Positions 42,601 to 53,215 of a stretch of 64,000 nucleotides of DNA are shown here, in pieces. The first letter of the stretch is position 1, and each line of letters opens with the position of its first letter. Under the pieces are notes generated by a model. It ran no database searches. It worked only from the letters and a program-made list of their open reading frames with translations, and was not told where the DNA came from. The stretch is from Fidelibacterota bacterium (GTDB lineage: Bacteria > Fidelibacterota > UBA2242 > JAOZSR01), in contig JAOZSR010000009.1 in NCBI GenBank assembly GCA_029939575.1, forward strand, positions 1 to 64,000. Reading direction: 5' to 3'. The position numbers were made by a program, and so were the translations under genes.

Positions 42601-44502
42601 AACCGGGTGATATCCAATTTCTTCATAAAATTCAAGTAATTCATTTATTTCATTCTGCCACATATCTTTTATAATAATTATTAAATCACCCTCTTTAGAA
42701 GACTCTCTGATTCCTAAAAGAGTATCAGGTTGAATTAATAAAGGTGTTAAAATCCCATCTCCTGATGCGGCAAAATAAAGAGTTGAATCATTATGAACAT
42801 AATCTTCAAGATACAATGAATAGGTTTCATAATGGCGATTATAATTAATATCAAAATCAATCATTCGGCTTTTACCAACTTTGTAAACTGAAATTTCCGG
42901 ATTATCAAAATTGTCTATAGAAAAATGATATAAACCTTCCGGATAACCTTTTGGGGGAAGAAAGTCAATAAAATCATCCCGGGCTTTATATAACCTATGA
43001 TACTGTATCTTTAAATAATCAAATAAAACCTTATCATATTTTGCAGTTGCATCATCGCCGACAACAGAAATTTGAATCTCATTGATTCCGTTTTGTAGAT
43101 AATTGTTAAATAAAACAGTCGATAATTCATTACGAATAACATGAAGTTTCTGATCAGACCATTGGCCGGAAGCAGTAAAATAATTATTAATGTGAATATC
43201 TACATCGTGATGATATTCCTGATATGTTAATCCGTGCATCCCAACTTCCACATTAAAGGCTTTTGTAGAATTTATATTGGGATGAATTAAATCAAATAAA
43301 TAATCTTTTTTGGTTCCGGTATTTATCCCGGAGTCAAAAAACCAATGGTCTCTGATAAATGTTGGATGATCTGTATCTACCCTGCCTAATCTTGCAAAAT
43401 AATCATTTTTTTCAAAATGTTGAGTATATAAATAATCTTTGGAATATATAGCATTATCTGCTGAAACTGTAGGCTTTGCTGATTCTTCGGCATAGCGCAA
43501 CCCATCGTCAAATCCCCATGATAGCCAATAAACATTTTTATTTGTAAATGGATCATATTCATATTCAGCAACACTATTACGATTACGAAACCCTACAAAT
43601 TCTATATAATCACTATTATTAAAAACACCATCCGATTCACCACTGACAAATATTGGAATTTCAACTCCCCTATTTCTGAGACAAAAAGTTCGTGGGTCAA
43701 GATTTTTGAAAACCGCACCGTCATCAACCAGGCTTTTCTTTGTAAGACGATAAATTCCGTCCCTATCAACAATAATTTTTATTTGTTGCTTCCCAATAAG
43801 CGGATTTAATACTGCTTTTGGAAAATGTTGAAATTGCTTTGTTCTTATATTTTGCTGCAAAAACCCCAGTGAAGAAAAAATTGGATTATTTTGTGATTTA
43901 ATTACCCCGTTTATTTTATTCCCCGACTGGATTGACACGCTCAACGTTATATTTTTATAATATTTTATTGCCAAGCCATCATTAATAATTTTATAGGGAT
44001 AGAAAATAATTTTAGAAATTGGTGCTCCATTAAGATATCCAACAAATTCAACGGAAACACTTTGTTTTGATGATTGGTAAACGGGATGAATTTCATTATC
44101 ATAATCATTGTTATTACCAGGCTCACCATCTTTTGGAATTTCATAAAATATTTTTATAGGCGCGGGTAATGTCTCGACAATTTCATCGGAGCCGTGAAAT
44201 CCGGTAGTAATTTCATCGGGCAAAGCATTTATCATTTTTACAAAAAATGGAATTTCCGGATATCCTATCCTGGCTTCTATGTTCAATTGTGGTACTACCA
44301 ATTGACATTTTGCTTCAACATCATTCCCTGATATGATAAATTCAGGCTTTGGTATCTTAGTTTCCAAAGTCCATATATTTTCACTTTGCCATTGACCATT
44401 AAAATTGGTTGGAGTACAAAATAATCTACTTGCTATCAATAATAATAAAACTGAAATAATATTCAGTTTTACTTGAAAAAAAAATTTGTTTTTGCCAAAC
44501 AT
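39640..44502 (-). CDS. Peptidase C25 (gingipain/PorU-like) with C-terminal FlgD-type sorting domain
   Basis: Catalytic-like LINYMGHGGGAVWAD and ITSMTCFTGDFANLSG; LLIGDARIMREATIPS; C-terminal NYGNFPNPFKTRTAFIYELTQ...LWDGLDDSGNFVANGVYFYKI. Confidence 0.88.
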   Translation of the reverse strand: MFGKNKFFFQVKLNIISVLLLLIASRLFCTPTNFNGQWQSENIWTLETKIPKPEFIISGNDVEAKCQLVVPQLNIEARIGYPEIPFFVKMINALPDEITTGFHGSDEIVETLPAPIKIFYEIPKDGEPGNNNDYDNEIHPVYQSSKQSVSVEFVGYLNGAPISKIIFYPYKIINDGLAIKYYKNITLSVSIQSGNKINGVIKSQNNPIFSSLGFLQQNIRTKQFQHFPKAVLNPLIGKQQIKIIVDRDGIYRLTKKSLVDDGAVFKNLDPRTFCLRNRGVEIPIFVSGESDGVFNNSDYIEFVGFRNRNSVAEYEYDPFTNKNVYWLSWGFDDGLRYAEESAKPTVSADNAIYSKDYLYTQHFEKNDYFARLGRVDTDHPTFIRDHWFFDSGINTGTKKDYLFDLIHPNINSTKAFNVEVGMHGLTYQEYHHDVDIHINNYFTASGQWSDQKLHVIRNELSTVLFNNYLQNGINEIQISVVGDDATAKYDKVLFDYLKIQYHRLYKARDDFIDFLPPKGYPEGLYHFSIDNFDNPEISVYKVGKSRMIDFDINYNRHYETYSLYLEDYVHNDSTLYFAASGDGILTPLLIQPDTLLGIRESSKEGDLIIIIKDMWQNEINELLEFYEEIGYHPVVQTISDIYNEFNFGIISPFALKDYFKYAKNNWSTDLTHVLLIGDARIMREATIPSLFFQSYKYGACVSDHWYTLVGENENIPEFAIGRWPCSTKDELELLIEKRISYDKNSFSGFWKNELLFIAGYEDQFKNQSEEMIYTQIEKDYGVNRIYVNPSNEGTQFWGGSDTLISLFNRGLSLINYMGHGGGAVWADRSLFNTSHISSLDNYDRLPFITSMTCFTGDFANLSGLGMYLLLAENGGAIGLWGSSSVGWIKNDYLLAKPFYDVIFTPGMTVGQAIQTAKIKYLAENYFDYLKMSLMNAFNLIGDPTVKIPFTRDKVEVEINKDSPEPGDNITLNGKLPFSDGQAFVNIYDRNKIRLLEEPLSSKITSNTWSYNLTLPAGIDPGNAYINYFMKNDDGDEQVNGAVAFNIKGLNYYNFYSIPARPHKDENFILGVEVDVNNFSNLYCEIDTISAYEYLDQSGIEHVISFQNSELIDSIGMSLVSGNRWQINTPVSLSQSNKLIAIRFVVTDENEEKVVSPIYTIHTKTEPDIYPVSIEQKLGDFPELWVKINYFGDDTINVQTKILRGSGELFGKQSTTLLPNRGKTIKMSGILGFENEIFNVIVDPDNEIEEKNESNNHLIDTIFVNVFPVLPGIGTTINGIENNTISIDQFFSCNIPPESAVDSFAFCLSKDSLINNSNQPDFELISPFPDISKKIYSLKVNNNIYQAKLNMLINIKVDSVISEIENLQIGRWDYYLQTWIIEESQKINQNFSTQISSAGKFCLIRCEDYKSPGLELNLEGQRFFQDSYVSRRPNISIVAEDENGIRFDKDGVKIFLDDVAVDFSSLSLPDTIIEGNYIAARFRPELDWGEHIIDVTLFDAAGNMSSERIEFIVSNELKLFDYGNFPNPFKTRTAFIYELTQRVETFKISIYTISGRLIRTLDNNSIYTTGLAMNDGGYHEILWDGLDDSGNFVANGVYFYKIYARKDNKSASSIGKIAKTR

Positions 44503-45281
44503 TATTTTTTTTCTTCTAAACCTGTAAAAAATAATTTATTTAAAAGCCCCCTCAACATATCTTCATCAACATTCCGATAAAACATACCACTATGTGCAAG
44601 AGCAACTTTTTGGGTTTCCTCGGAGATAACAACAATAATTGCATCTGATTCTTCTGCCATTCCCAGGGCTGCTCTATGTCTGGTTCCCATTAAAGGGTCT
44701 AAATCCGGATTAGAAGAAAGCGGTAAAATACAACCGGCTGCTTCAATAATATCATTTTGTATAATTACAGCACCATCGTGTAATGGCGAATTTGGATTGA
44801 ATATTGAAATTAATAAGCCCGTTGAGATTTTTGCATTAAGTTCTGTTGAATTTTCTTTGATATTTTTCAAACTGTTCTCTTTTGAAAGTACAATCAATCC
44901 TCCCCATTTTCTACGCACAAGTTCCTGGGTGGCTTCTACCGTTTCATTTATTGTTTTAGAGCGAGGTTCATGAAAAATTGTTCTGAATAATCGGTTTTGC
45001 CCTATGTTTATCAAAATTCTTCTTAACTCAGGTTGAAATACAATTACAAAGGCAATTACCCAGACTGTTTGAACTTTCCCCATAATCCAACCCAAACTTT
45101 GCAAATGTAAAACCCTGGAAGCGATAGTTAGCAGAACAATTAAAGCAAGGCCGATTAACATCTGTGCGGCTCGTGAACCTTTAAAAAATTCATATAATTT
45201 ATAAAAAATCAAAAATACAATAATTATATCAATTATGTCCAGGATAGATATGGTAATAAATTTTATTGTAAATAAATCCAT
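44502..45281 (-). CDS. cdaA: CdaA-type diadenylate cyclase (c-di-AMP synthase)
   Basis: N-terminal TM helices; DAC motifs LHDGAVIIQ and GTRHRAALGMAEESDAIIVVISEE. Confidence 0.93.
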   Translation of the reverse strand: MDLFTIKFITISILDIIDIIIVFLIFYKLYEFFKGSRAAQMLIGLALIVLLTIASRVLHLQSLGWIMGKVQTVWVIAFVIVFQPELRRILINIGQNRLFRTIFHEPRSKTINETVEATQELVRRKWGGLIVLSKENSLKNIKENSTELNAKISTGLLISIFNPNSPLHDGAVIIQNDIIEAAGCILPLSSNPDLDPLMGTRHRAALGMAEESDAIIVVISEETQKVALAHSGMFYRNVDEDMLRGLLNKLFFTGLEEKK

Positions 45282-46471
45282 CAGGCCTTCCCAATAATTT
45301 TATCAATTACTTTAATGGTACGATAAGTTGACTTAATATCATGGACACGGACAAAATCCGCACCATTCATAACTGCAACACTCACAGAAGCCAGGCTTCC
45401 CTCTAAACGTTCTCCCACAGGAAGATCAAGAAGATTTCCGATAAATGATTTTCTTGAAGGACCTACCAGGAGTGGAATTAATAGCGACTTAAATTCTTCG
45501 AGATATTTAAGAATTATAAAATTATCCTCCCATTTCTTACCAAAACCAATTCCCGGATCAATTAGAAGACGTTGTCTATCGATTCCAACACTTTCAGCTA
45601 GTTCTACAGAAGTTCTGAGAAAAGACAATATTTCATCAATTATATTTTCATATATTGGATTTTTCTGCATATTACGTGGATTGCCTTTTATGTGCATTAA
45701 ACAAGCAGATGCTTTATATTTTTTGATAGTATTAACCATTTGAGAATCAAATGTCAACCCACTAATATCATTTACTAAATTTGCTCCATTATCAAGAGCA
45801 GCTTCCGCTACTTTTGATTTATAAGTATCAATAGAGATTGGAATATTTGTCTGCAATTTTATTTCTTTGATTACTGGAATAACACGATTTAGTTCAGTTT
45901 CCAAATCAACAGCTTCTGCCCCGGGTCTGGTTGATTCTCCACCAATATCAATGATATCCGCACCATCTTTTTCCATTTGAATTGCCGTTGAAACAGCACT
46001 TTTTATGTCTATATATTTTCCTCCGTCAGAAAAAGAATCAGGAGTTACGTTCAATATTCCCATAATATGAGTTTTGCGAGACAGATTCAATTCTCTTTGT
46101 CCAAGCCTAAAAATTTTGTCCCTCTTAATATTATCAAAAAAATCAAGCAAATCCTGTCGTAATTTTTTTAATCCAAAATCCTGGCCGGCTAATCCTTTTA
46201 TAAGTTCTGAATACTGTTTTCTTGTACCCATCAATATTATTGGAGCTTTATCAATAGAACAATTCACAACTCCACGGGATACAGCACAATCGCCACCTTT
46301 TGAAAGCATTAGTTGCTTAATAATATTTCCCGCAGGAGCAGAAATATCCGGAATTTTTAATAAGATGAAATCTCCCTTAGGCAGCATTTTCTCTATTCCG
46401 GTTTTATCAACCGCAAACTGCTCCATTTCTTGTTTCAGATGAGCAGAATCATTTATCCGGATTATCCTCAA
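45281..46471 (-). CDS. folP: Dihydropteroate synthase with about 130-aa N-terminal extension
   Basis: MGILNVTPDSFSDGGKY, DIIDIGGESTRPGA, PISIDTYKSKVAEAALDNGANLVNDISG. Confidence 0.95.
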   Translation of the reverse strand: MRIIRINDSAHLKQEMEQFAVDKTGIEKMLPKGDFILLKIPDISAPAGNIIKQLMLSKGGDCAVSRGVVNCSIDKAPIILMGTRKQYSELIKGLAGQDFGLKKLRQDLLDFFDNIKRDKIFRLGQRELNLSRKTHIMGILNVTPDSFSDGGKYIDIKSAVSTAIQMEKDGADIIDIGGESTRPGAEAVDLETELNRVIPVIKEIKLQTNIPISIDTYKSKVAEAALDNGANLVNDISGLTFDSQMVNTIKKYKASACLMHIKGNPRNMQKNPIYENIIDEILSFLRTSVELAESVGIDRQRLLIDPGIGFGKKWEDNFIILKYLEEFKSLLIPLLVGPSRKSFIGNLLDLPVGERLEGSLASVSVAVMNGADFVRVHDIKSTYRTIKVIDKIIGKA

Positions 46472-48557
46472 CTTCAGAATCGTCCTCTATATTTTTTTCG
46501 TTTTTATCATTCTCAGCCACTATTTGTTTTTCTTGTTCATCAACTATTTTAGCATCTACTTTATCTTCAGTATTTTTCTTCTTTTTAGGTAAAGGTTTAT
46601 CCAGTTCTTTTTCTTTTAATAGAATCTTTATTTCCTCTCCGGAAATAACTTCATGATCCAACAAGGTAATAGCAATTAATTTTAGATCATCAAGATTATC
46701 CAATAAAACATTTTTTGCTTTGTTTTCCGCATCTTCGATGATTTTTCTTACTTCTTTATCAATTAATTTAGCGGTTTCTTCACTATAATCACGATGTTGA
46801 GATATTTCACGTCCAAGAAAAATTTCCTGCTTTTTCTTTCCAAAAGTCAGAGGCCCAAGTTGGTCACTCATTCCCCATTCACAAACCATTTTTCTTGAAA
46901 GTGTGGCTGCTCGCTCAATATCATTCCCGGCACCAGTACTCAATTCATTAAAAATAATTTGTTCTGCTGCCCTACCTCCCAATAAAATGCTTAATTGAGT
47001 TTGAATATATTTTCTGGAGTAATTATGACGTTCATCAATTGGTAACTGGTGCGTAACTCCTAAAGCTCTGCCTCGTGGTACAATCGAAACTTTATGAATT
47101 GGGTCTGCATCAGGCAATAAAGTTGCAACCAGAGCATGACCGGCTTCATGATATGCTGTAAGTTCCTTTTCTTTTTCAGAAATTACCATGCTTCTGCGCT
47201 CAGTTCCCATCATGACCTTATCTTTTGCATCTTCAAAATCGTCCATTTCAACAGATTTCTTTTCTTTCCTTGCAGCTAATAAAGCTGCTTCATTTACCAG
47301 GTTAGCCAGATCTGCACCAACTAAACCCGGAGTTCCTTTTGCAATTGTTTTTAAAATAACATCTTTTGCCAACGGAATTTTTTTGGTATGAACTCTTAAA
47401 ACACCTTCACGCCCTTTTACATCCGGTGCATCTACAACTATCTGCCTGTCAAACCTTCCCGGTCTTAACAAAGCGTTATCAAGGACATCCGGTCTGTTTG
47501 TAGCGGCAATGATAATAATATTGGTTTTTTCATCAAACCCATCCATTTCTACCAATAATTGATTTAATGTTTGTTCTCTTTCGTCATGACCACCACCAAG
47601 GCCGGCTCCACGATGCCTTCCAACAGCATCTATTTCATCAATAAATACTATACAAGGCGCATTCTTTTTACCCTGTTCAAATAAATCCCTAACTCTGGAT
47701 GCACCAACTCCAACAAACATTTCCACAAAGTCAGCTCCACTAATACTGAAAAATGGCACTCCGGCTTCTCCGGCCACGGCTTTTGCCAGGAGAGTTTTTC
47801 CTGTTCCCGGAGGTCCCAGCAACAATGCACCTTTTGGTATTTTTCCACCAAGACGGGCGAATTTTTTCGGCGCCTGCAAAAATTCAATAACCTCTTGCAA
47901 TTCCTCCTTTGCCTCTTCACAACCGGCAACATCATCAAAGGTTACCTTTGGCCTGTCAGCTGTCCATAATTTTGCCCGGCTTTTTCCAAATCCAAAAACA
48001 CCCTTATTATTTTGTCCCTGCATTTTTTTAATTAAAAATAACCAAATTCCAATAAAGACAACCCATGGCAACATATTGACCAGGATAGTTGTCCACTGAG
48101 TTTGTTTTCTTTTAAAATTATATTGAACATTATTTTCATCCCATAATTTTAACATCTCTGTGTCAACCTGGGGTGGTAAATAAATAAAAAATCTTTTGAT
48201 TTCTTCAACCCGTCCACCAATCTCCAGAGAACTACTTTCGATCAATTCTCCATGAAATTCACCATCAATAATCGTGGCTTTTTTAATGTTTTTGGATAAT
48301 AATTCTTTTTTATATTGGGGATATGTAATTTCTACCTCTTCCTTCACTCCTCTGCTTAAAATACCAAATAAAAAAAGTGAACTGATTGCAATAATCACCC
48401 ACATAATAATGGTTTTTGATCCTTTTTTCCACTGGAAATCATCATTATCATTAGGTTTGTTATTTCCGGAATCATCTTTATTAAAATTCAAAAAATTTTT
48501 CCCTGATTTTTTCTTTTCTTCGTTTTCCTGAAAAATTATATGCTGTTGTTCTTTCAT
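46449..48557 (-). CDS. ftsH: ATP-dependent zinc metalloprotease FtsH
   Basis: [51 protein letters not shown] zinc motif. Confidence 0.98.
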   Translation of the reverse strand: MKEQQHIIFQENEEKKKSGKNFLNFNKDDSGNNKPNDNDDFQWKKGSKTIIMWVIIAISSLFLFGILSRGVKEEVEITYPQYKKELLSKNIKKATIIDGEFHGELIESSSLEIGGRVEEIKRFFIYLPPQVDTEMLKLWDENNVQYNFKRKQTQWTTILVNMLPWVVFIGIWLFLIKKMQGQNNKGVFGFGKSRAKLWTADRPKVTFDDVAGCEEAKEELQEVIEFLQAPKKFARLGGKIPKGALLLGPPGTGKTLLAKAVAGEAGVPFFSISGADFVEMFVGVGASRVRDLFEQGKKNAPCIVFIDEIDAVGRHRGAGLGGGHDEREQTLNQLLVEMDGFDEKTNIIIIAATNRPDVLDNALLRPGRFDRQIVVDAPDVKGREGVLRVHTKKIPLAKDVILKTIAKGTPGLVGADLANLVNEAALLAARKEKKSVEMDDFEDAKDKVMMGTERRSMVISEKEKELTAYHEAGHALVATLLPDADPIHKVSIVPRGRALGVTHQLPIDERHNYSRKYIQTQLSILLGGRAAEQIIFNELSTGAGNDIERAATLSRKMVCEWGMSDQLGPLTFGKKKQEIFLGREISQHRDYSEETAKLIDKEVRKIIEDAENKAKNVLLDNLDDLKLIAITLLDHEVISGEEIKILLKEKELDKPLPKKKKNTEDKVDAKIVDEQEKQIVAENDKNEKNIEDDSEVEDNPDK

Positions 48558-48580
48558 AATTTAATATTACCTTTTCTAAT

Positions 48581-49138
48581 TTATTGTAAAGCGTATATTG
48601 ATTTAAGATTACGTAATTTTTGTGCCAAATCAAGACCATAACCAATAACAAATTTTTCCGGGATTGTAAATCCTACATAATCAATCGGAAAATCAACTTT
48701 TGTATGTTCTTTAATTAATAAAGTTGCAATTTTTACTGATTTTGTACCACATTCTTCCATTCTTTTCTTTAAGAATTTTATTGACAAACCAGAATCAATA
48801 ATATCTTCAACAATTAAAACATCTCGTCCGAATATATCACAACTTATATCCTTTAACAACCTGACTGTTCCGCTGGTTTTGACATCATTATTGTAAGATG
48901 ATATTTTAATAAAATCAATTTCACTATCCATATCCAATTCTCTAAAAAGATCAGACATAAAAAGTATGCAACCATTTAAAACGCCGATAATAATTGGAGA
49001 ACTCCCATGATAATCTTTAGTGATTTTTTTACCAAGTTCTTTAACCCTATCATGAATTGCCTCTTCAGAGATTAGAAGTTTTGCTTTTCTTCCTGAATAT
49101 TCTCCAAATTTTTCACCTAATATAAACTCATTTCTCAT
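48581..49138 (-). CDS. hpt: Hypoxanthine phosphoribosyltransferase
   Basis: VLIVEDIIDSGLSIKFL PRPP motif, 185 aa, between tilS and ftsH. Confidence 0.94.
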   Translation of the reverse strand: MRNEFILGEKFGEYSGRKAKLLISEEAIHDRVKELGKKITKDYHGSSPIIIGVLNGCILFMSDLFRELDMDSEIDFIKISSYNNDVKTSGTVRLLKDISCDIFGRDVLIVEDIIDSGLSIKFLKKRMEECGTKSVKIATLLIKEHTKVDFPIDYVGFTIPEKFVIGYGLDLAQKLRNLKSIYALQ

Positions 49139-49142
49139 TTTT

Positions 49143-50519
49143 TTATCCTTTAAACACTAATTTTAAAATATTTTTAGTGCTGTCTGTTACTTTAAATTCA
49201 TCTGATAATTTTAATCCACACACCCAAATTATTTTCCCATTCGACTCAAGGATCGGGATAATATTTTTCTCCAGGCGTGGAATTTTTTTATCAACAAATA
49301 TATCACTCAATTTTTTTCTATTGGAAAATCCAAGAGGTTTGATTTTATCTCCCGGTTTCCAGTGCCTCAAAATTAACTTTCCCTGTGCTTTTTCCAAATC
49401 AATAAATTCAATATTCCGATTATTTTTATTATTCTCTATTTCTGATTTACTCCCGGTTTCACAATGAAATTCAAAACAGTTATTTTTATATTTTTCACCT
49501 ACTTCAATTATAATATTATCCCACTCGCTGGCGGATTTATTAACAAATACCAGTTTTCCTCTATCAATATTTGCTATGAGCCCATTATTTAATTCGATAA
49601 TTTTACTGCTTTTATGACTTTTCAATTGTTGTAACAGTCTATCCATCGATTCAAAATTTATAGATTCAGCGAATTTATTGAATCTTATTGACACCTTATT
49701 AATAATCTCTTTTTTAACAGCTGTAAAATAATTATTTAACAAAGAAATATCAAGAACAATGTGAAATTGGGATTCTTCAATAATTACTTTTTGAATTTCA
49801 GAATATGCGATATTTTTTATTAATTGGTTTGCCTCATCCGTAATTCGTGAAAAATTATCTAGTGCTGTTAAAAATCCAGGATTGATTTTTGATATTATCG
49901 GAATCATTGAATTTCTGATAATATTACGTTGGCACAATTCTTCAAAATTCGTATGGTCTTCACTGAAATTAATTCCATTCTCTTTGGCATATTTATACAA
50001 CTCTAATTTCCTGGCAAATCTTAATGGTCTGATAATATTATCTCGCTTAAAAGGGATTCCGCGCATTCCATTCAATCCGGTACCTTTGATTATTCGCAAC
50101 AACAAAGTTTCTATATGATCGTCTAAAGTATGAGCTGTTGCAATTACAGATTTTTCAAAACTTTTGGCTATATTATTAAAAAAATTATATCTAAGTTCCC
50201 GTCCAGCCATTTCAAGCGATAAATTATTTTTTTTGCTATATTCTCGAGTATTAACTTTTTCTATTTTTAAATTAATATTCTTTGATTTACAAAATTCAAC
50301 AACATTATTCTCATCATCATCTGCTTTTTGTCCACGTAATTCGTGATTCAGATGTGCTGCGATCAATTTGATTCCTTTTTGATTACAATATTTTGATAAT
50401 ATATCAACCATTGTAATTGAATCAACACCTCCTGATAATCCCGCGATAATCACTTTTTTATCGCTGAAAAGATCATTTTCTGCTTCAAAATCCAGAAATT
50501 TTTTGTATAAATCACTCAT
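49143..50519 (-). CDS. tilS: tRNA(Ile)-lysidine synthetase
   Basis: AGLSGGVDSITMVDIL P-loop, AAHLNHELRG, TAHTLDDHIETLLLRI. Confidence 0.95.
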   Translation of the reverse strand: MSDLYKKFLDFEAENDLFSDKKVIIAGLSGGVDSITMVDILSKYCNQKGIKLIAAHLNHELRGQKADDDENNVVEFCKSKNINLKIEKVNTREYSKKNNLSLEMAGRELRYNFFNNIAKSFEKSVIATAHTLDDHIETLLLRIIKGTGLNGMRGIPFKRDNIIRPLRFARKLELYKYAKENGINFSEDHTNFEELCQRNIIRNSMIPIISKINPGFLTALDNFSRITDEANQLIKNIAYSEIQKVIIEESQFHIVLDISLLNNYFTAVKKEIINKVSIRFNKFAESINFESMDRLLQQLKSHKSSKIIELNNGLIANIDRGKLVFVNKSASEWDNIIIEVGEKYKNNCFEFHCETGSKSEIENNKNNRNIEFIDLEKAQGKLILRHWKPGDKIKPLGFSNRKKLSDIFVDKKIPRLEKNIIPILESNGKIIWVCGLKLSDEFKVTDSTKNILKLVFKG

Positions 50520-50522
50520 AAA

Positions 50523-51137
50523 TTAACTTGATAAATAAGAGTTATTTTTTAATTCTTCCTCTAAAGTTGTCATAGGCCCATGACCTGGAAAAATCTTTGT
50601 CTTAGGCTCCAGGTTTTTTAAAATTTTTAGACTTTTTTCTAATTTATCCCAGGAACCGCCCGGCAAATCGGTCCGACCGACAGATTGCTTAAATAAAGTA
50701 TCCCCCGAGAAAAGACAATCTTCAATTTTAAAACAGACACTCCCCGGAGAATGTCCCGGAGTATGAATCACTTCAATTACCAAATCTCCAAATTTGAGTT
50801 TGTCATCCTGATTAAAAGGAATAATCTCATCAGGAAGTTCCAAATTATCAAATCCAATCATTTTTCCGTACTCAACAGAGCCTTTAATGATTTCCATTTC
50901 AGAGGAATGAATATATACAGGTTTTTTGTATTTTGTCTGCATTTTTTTTGCACCGTACAAATGGTCAGGATGGGAATGAGTAAGAAAAATATATTCCAAT
51001 TCTAAATTTAATTTATTTATTGCTTCAATAACCTTGTCAGAATTTCCACCCGGATCAATAACAATACACTTTCCATGGTCACCAACAATCCAAACATTAA
51101 CTCCAAAATTATTTGCTATTATAGATTTTATAATCAC
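50523..51137 (-). CDS. MBL-fold metallo-hydrolase (glyoxalase II-like)
   Basis: IFLTHSHPDHLYG, HTPGHSPGSVCF, LFSGDTLF, FPGHGP. Probable GTG start at 51137; the ORF-track extension runs toward the 51186-51361 repeat. Confidence 0.9.
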   Translation of the reverse strand: MIIKSIIANNFGVNVWIVGDHGKCIVIDPGGNSDKVIEAINKLNLELEYIFLTHSHPDHLYGAKKMQTKYKKPVYIHSSEMEIIKGSVEYGKMIGFDNLELPDEIIPFNQDDKLKFGDLVIEVIHTPGHSPGSVCFKIEDCLFSGDTLFKQSVGRTDLPGGSWDKLEKSLKILKNLEPKTKIFPGHGPMTTLEEELKNNSYLSS

Positions 51138-51185
51138 TTTCTTTCTCCGGTTTATTTTTTTCAAACTGATAAATTCGCAAAAAAA

Positions 51186-51361
51186 TCTCAAGGTTGTCAT
51201 TCTGAATTTATGAAGCAACGAAGAATCTCATTGATAATTGTGGGAAATTATTCCTGTTAACAGTTCGTTAAAAGCCGAATTTCCAACCTAATTTAAAACA
51301 GACTGTAAACATTCGTACCTCATTCAGACCTTGCTCGGCTATAGATGAAATGACACAACGT
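51186..51361. repeat. Putative degenerate dispersed repeat with imperfect terminal inverted repeats (MITE/REP-like)
   Basis: Begins ...TTGTCATTCTGAATTTATGAAGCAACGAAGAATCTCA, ends ...GATGAAATGACACAACG. TTGTCATT...AATGACAcAA imperfect inversion. GTCATTCTGA..GAAGAATCTC is a recurrent intergenic repeat signature in several FCB-type genomes. Confidence 0.45.
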
Positions 51362-51509
51362 TTCTTTTTTTTCATAACTATTAAAACTGATTTATCATTT
51401 TTAATTTTATTAATTCAATTAGCCTTTGAATATAATATATTTACTTAAATTATTAAAGTTGAAAATTGCATCTTCTAAAAACATTATTAATTACGCTATA
51501 AATAACAAA

Positions 51510-51537
51510 CTGCCGCCTGGAAAATTCCAAACGGCAG
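51510..51537 (-). terminator. Probable Rho-independent terminator
   Basis: CTGCCGccTGGAA-AA-TTCCAaaCGGCAG hairpin downstream of minus-strand PPIase; weak T tract. Confidence 0.6.
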
Positions 51538-51562
51538 CTAATTAATACTAATATTAATGAAG

Positions 51563-52576
51563 TTAAATTTTTATTTCAAATCCTGCATCTTCTTTTATTT
51601 CAGTAATCAACTCTAAATAGACATCATTCTTTTTAGACATTTTCAATTCATTTTCAATTTTTTCACGAACTTCTTCAAGTGGTCTGGTTTCCTGATTACG
51701 TTGGGTAACTTTAATAATATGATATCCAAATTGAGTTTCTACAATATCAGAAATTTCATCAACCGGAAGTGAAAATGCGACTTCTTCAAAAGGTTTTACC
51801 ATTTGTCCTCTTGTAAATTCTCCAAGGTCTCCTCCATTTTTTCCACTTGGACAATCAGAAAACTCGGTTGCTGCTTTTGCAAAATCTTCACCTGCAAGAA
51901 TTTTTTCACGGATATTCATTAATTTTTCATATTCAACTTTTTTCTCATCTGAATTTAAACCATCGGTTTTCAGTAATATATGGCTGGCCTTAACTTTTTT
52001 AACTTCATTGTATGATTTATTAATATCTTCTTCCGGAATTTCAATTTTTGAATCAAAAACCTTTTCGAGATATTTGTTTACGGTCATTCCTGCAGTAATT
52101 TCTTGTTTTACATTTTCAAGTAAAATACCATTAGATTTTAATTGTTCTTCATATTTTTCTTTACCACCAAGTTGAGTAATCTGCAGATCCATAATACTGT
52201 CAACTTCTACTTCAGTAACCGTAATTTTTTCCTTTTCTGCCTTTAACAATAATAATTTATCAATAACCATTTTCTCACCAAATTCTTTGACAAATTTTTC
52301 TAATTTTGGAGCATTAAAGGTCGCCAATTGTGTACAATTTGTGCCAAAAGTGGAATATACTTTATTAATAAATTCATCACTGGTTAGATTATATTTGTCA
52401 GTAGAAATCAAAACACTATCTGTGCCGGGCTTCAAATATGATAATTTTTCTGATAATTGAATTGCCAGATCATATTCCGGGGTTCCAACTTCTAGTTTTA
52501 ATGTAGGTTCCGGTTTTGAACAAAAACTAATTAATAGCATCAATAAAACTAATAATACAAGAATTCTTTTTTTCAT
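51563..52576 (-). CDS. PrsA/SurA-like peptidylprolyl isomerase lipoprotein
   Basis: Lipobox [70 protein letters not shown]. Confidence 0.93.
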   Translation of the reverse strand: MKKRILVLLVLLMLLISFCSKPEPTLKLEVGTPEYDLAIQLSEKLSYLKPGTDSVLISTDKYNLTSDEFINKVYSTFGTNCTQLATFNAPKLEKFVKEFGEKMVIDKLLLLKAEKEKITVTEVEVDSIMDLQITQLGGKEKYEEQLKSNGILLENVKQEITAGMTVNKYLEKVFDSKIEIPEEDINKSYNEVKKVKASHILLKTDGLNSDEKKVEYEKLMNIREKILAGEDFAKAATEFSDCPSGKNGGDLGEFTRGQMVKPFEEVAFSLPVDEISDIVETQFGYHIIKVTQRNQETRPLEEVREKIENELKMSKKNDVYLELITEIKEDAGFEIKI

Positions 52577-52750
52577 TTTTTCCCTTTCTATATTTATTCT
52601 GTTGAAAAAATCGCAAAAAGATAAGAATATATTTCACCAAATCATAGGAATTTTTATAATGCTTGCAGATTCCCAACAAAAATATTTGTAACTTTACTAC
52701 AAATATTAACTCTAAAAGTTAAATTAAGAATTTAAAAAATGAGGTGAAAA

Positions 52751-53200
52751 ATGAAATTATTAAAAATAATAATTCTGTTAACAATTCTAAGTTTGTTGGC
52801 ATATGGCGGTGAGCACAAAGAATGGTATAGTTATGATGAAGGAATAGAATTAGCTAATGCTGAAGGCAAGCATATAATTATTGATTTTTATACTGACTGG
52901 TGTCATTGGTGTAAAGTTATGGACGAAAAAACATTTTCTGTTCCAGAAATCGAAACTTTTCTCTTTAAACATTTCGTTCCAATTAGAATAAATGCTGATA
53001 AAAATCCAAAAATAACAGCAACTTTTAAAATCACTGGTTATCCATCATTGGCTTTTTTAACTCCTAACAATGAAGTTCTGGGAGTAATTCCCGGATTTAT
53101 TCAACATGAACAATTTTTACAAATTTTAGAGTATATTCAAAAAGAATGTTACAAAAAAGATGTCACTCTTGAAAATTATATAATAAGCGGATGTAAATAA
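52751..53200 (+). CDS. Periplasmic thioredoxin-fold protein (CHWC active site)
   Basis: Signal peptide; IIIDFYTDWCHWCKVMDEKTFS; cis-Pro GYPSLAF. Confidence 0.9.
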   Translation: MKLLKIIILLTILSLLAYGGEHKEWYSYDEGIELANAEGKHIIIDFYTDWCHWCKVMDEKTFSVPEIETFLFKHFVPIRINADKNPKITATFKITGYPSLAFLTPNNEVLGVIPGFIQHEQFLQILEYIQKECYKKDVTLENYIISGCK

Positions 53201-53215
53201 GAAATTCAAAAACTC

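Noticed and set aside
52751-53200. Second selenoprotein candidate
   Set aside because: The active site is an ordinary CHWC with no in-frame TGA; it is useful only as a Cys comparator.
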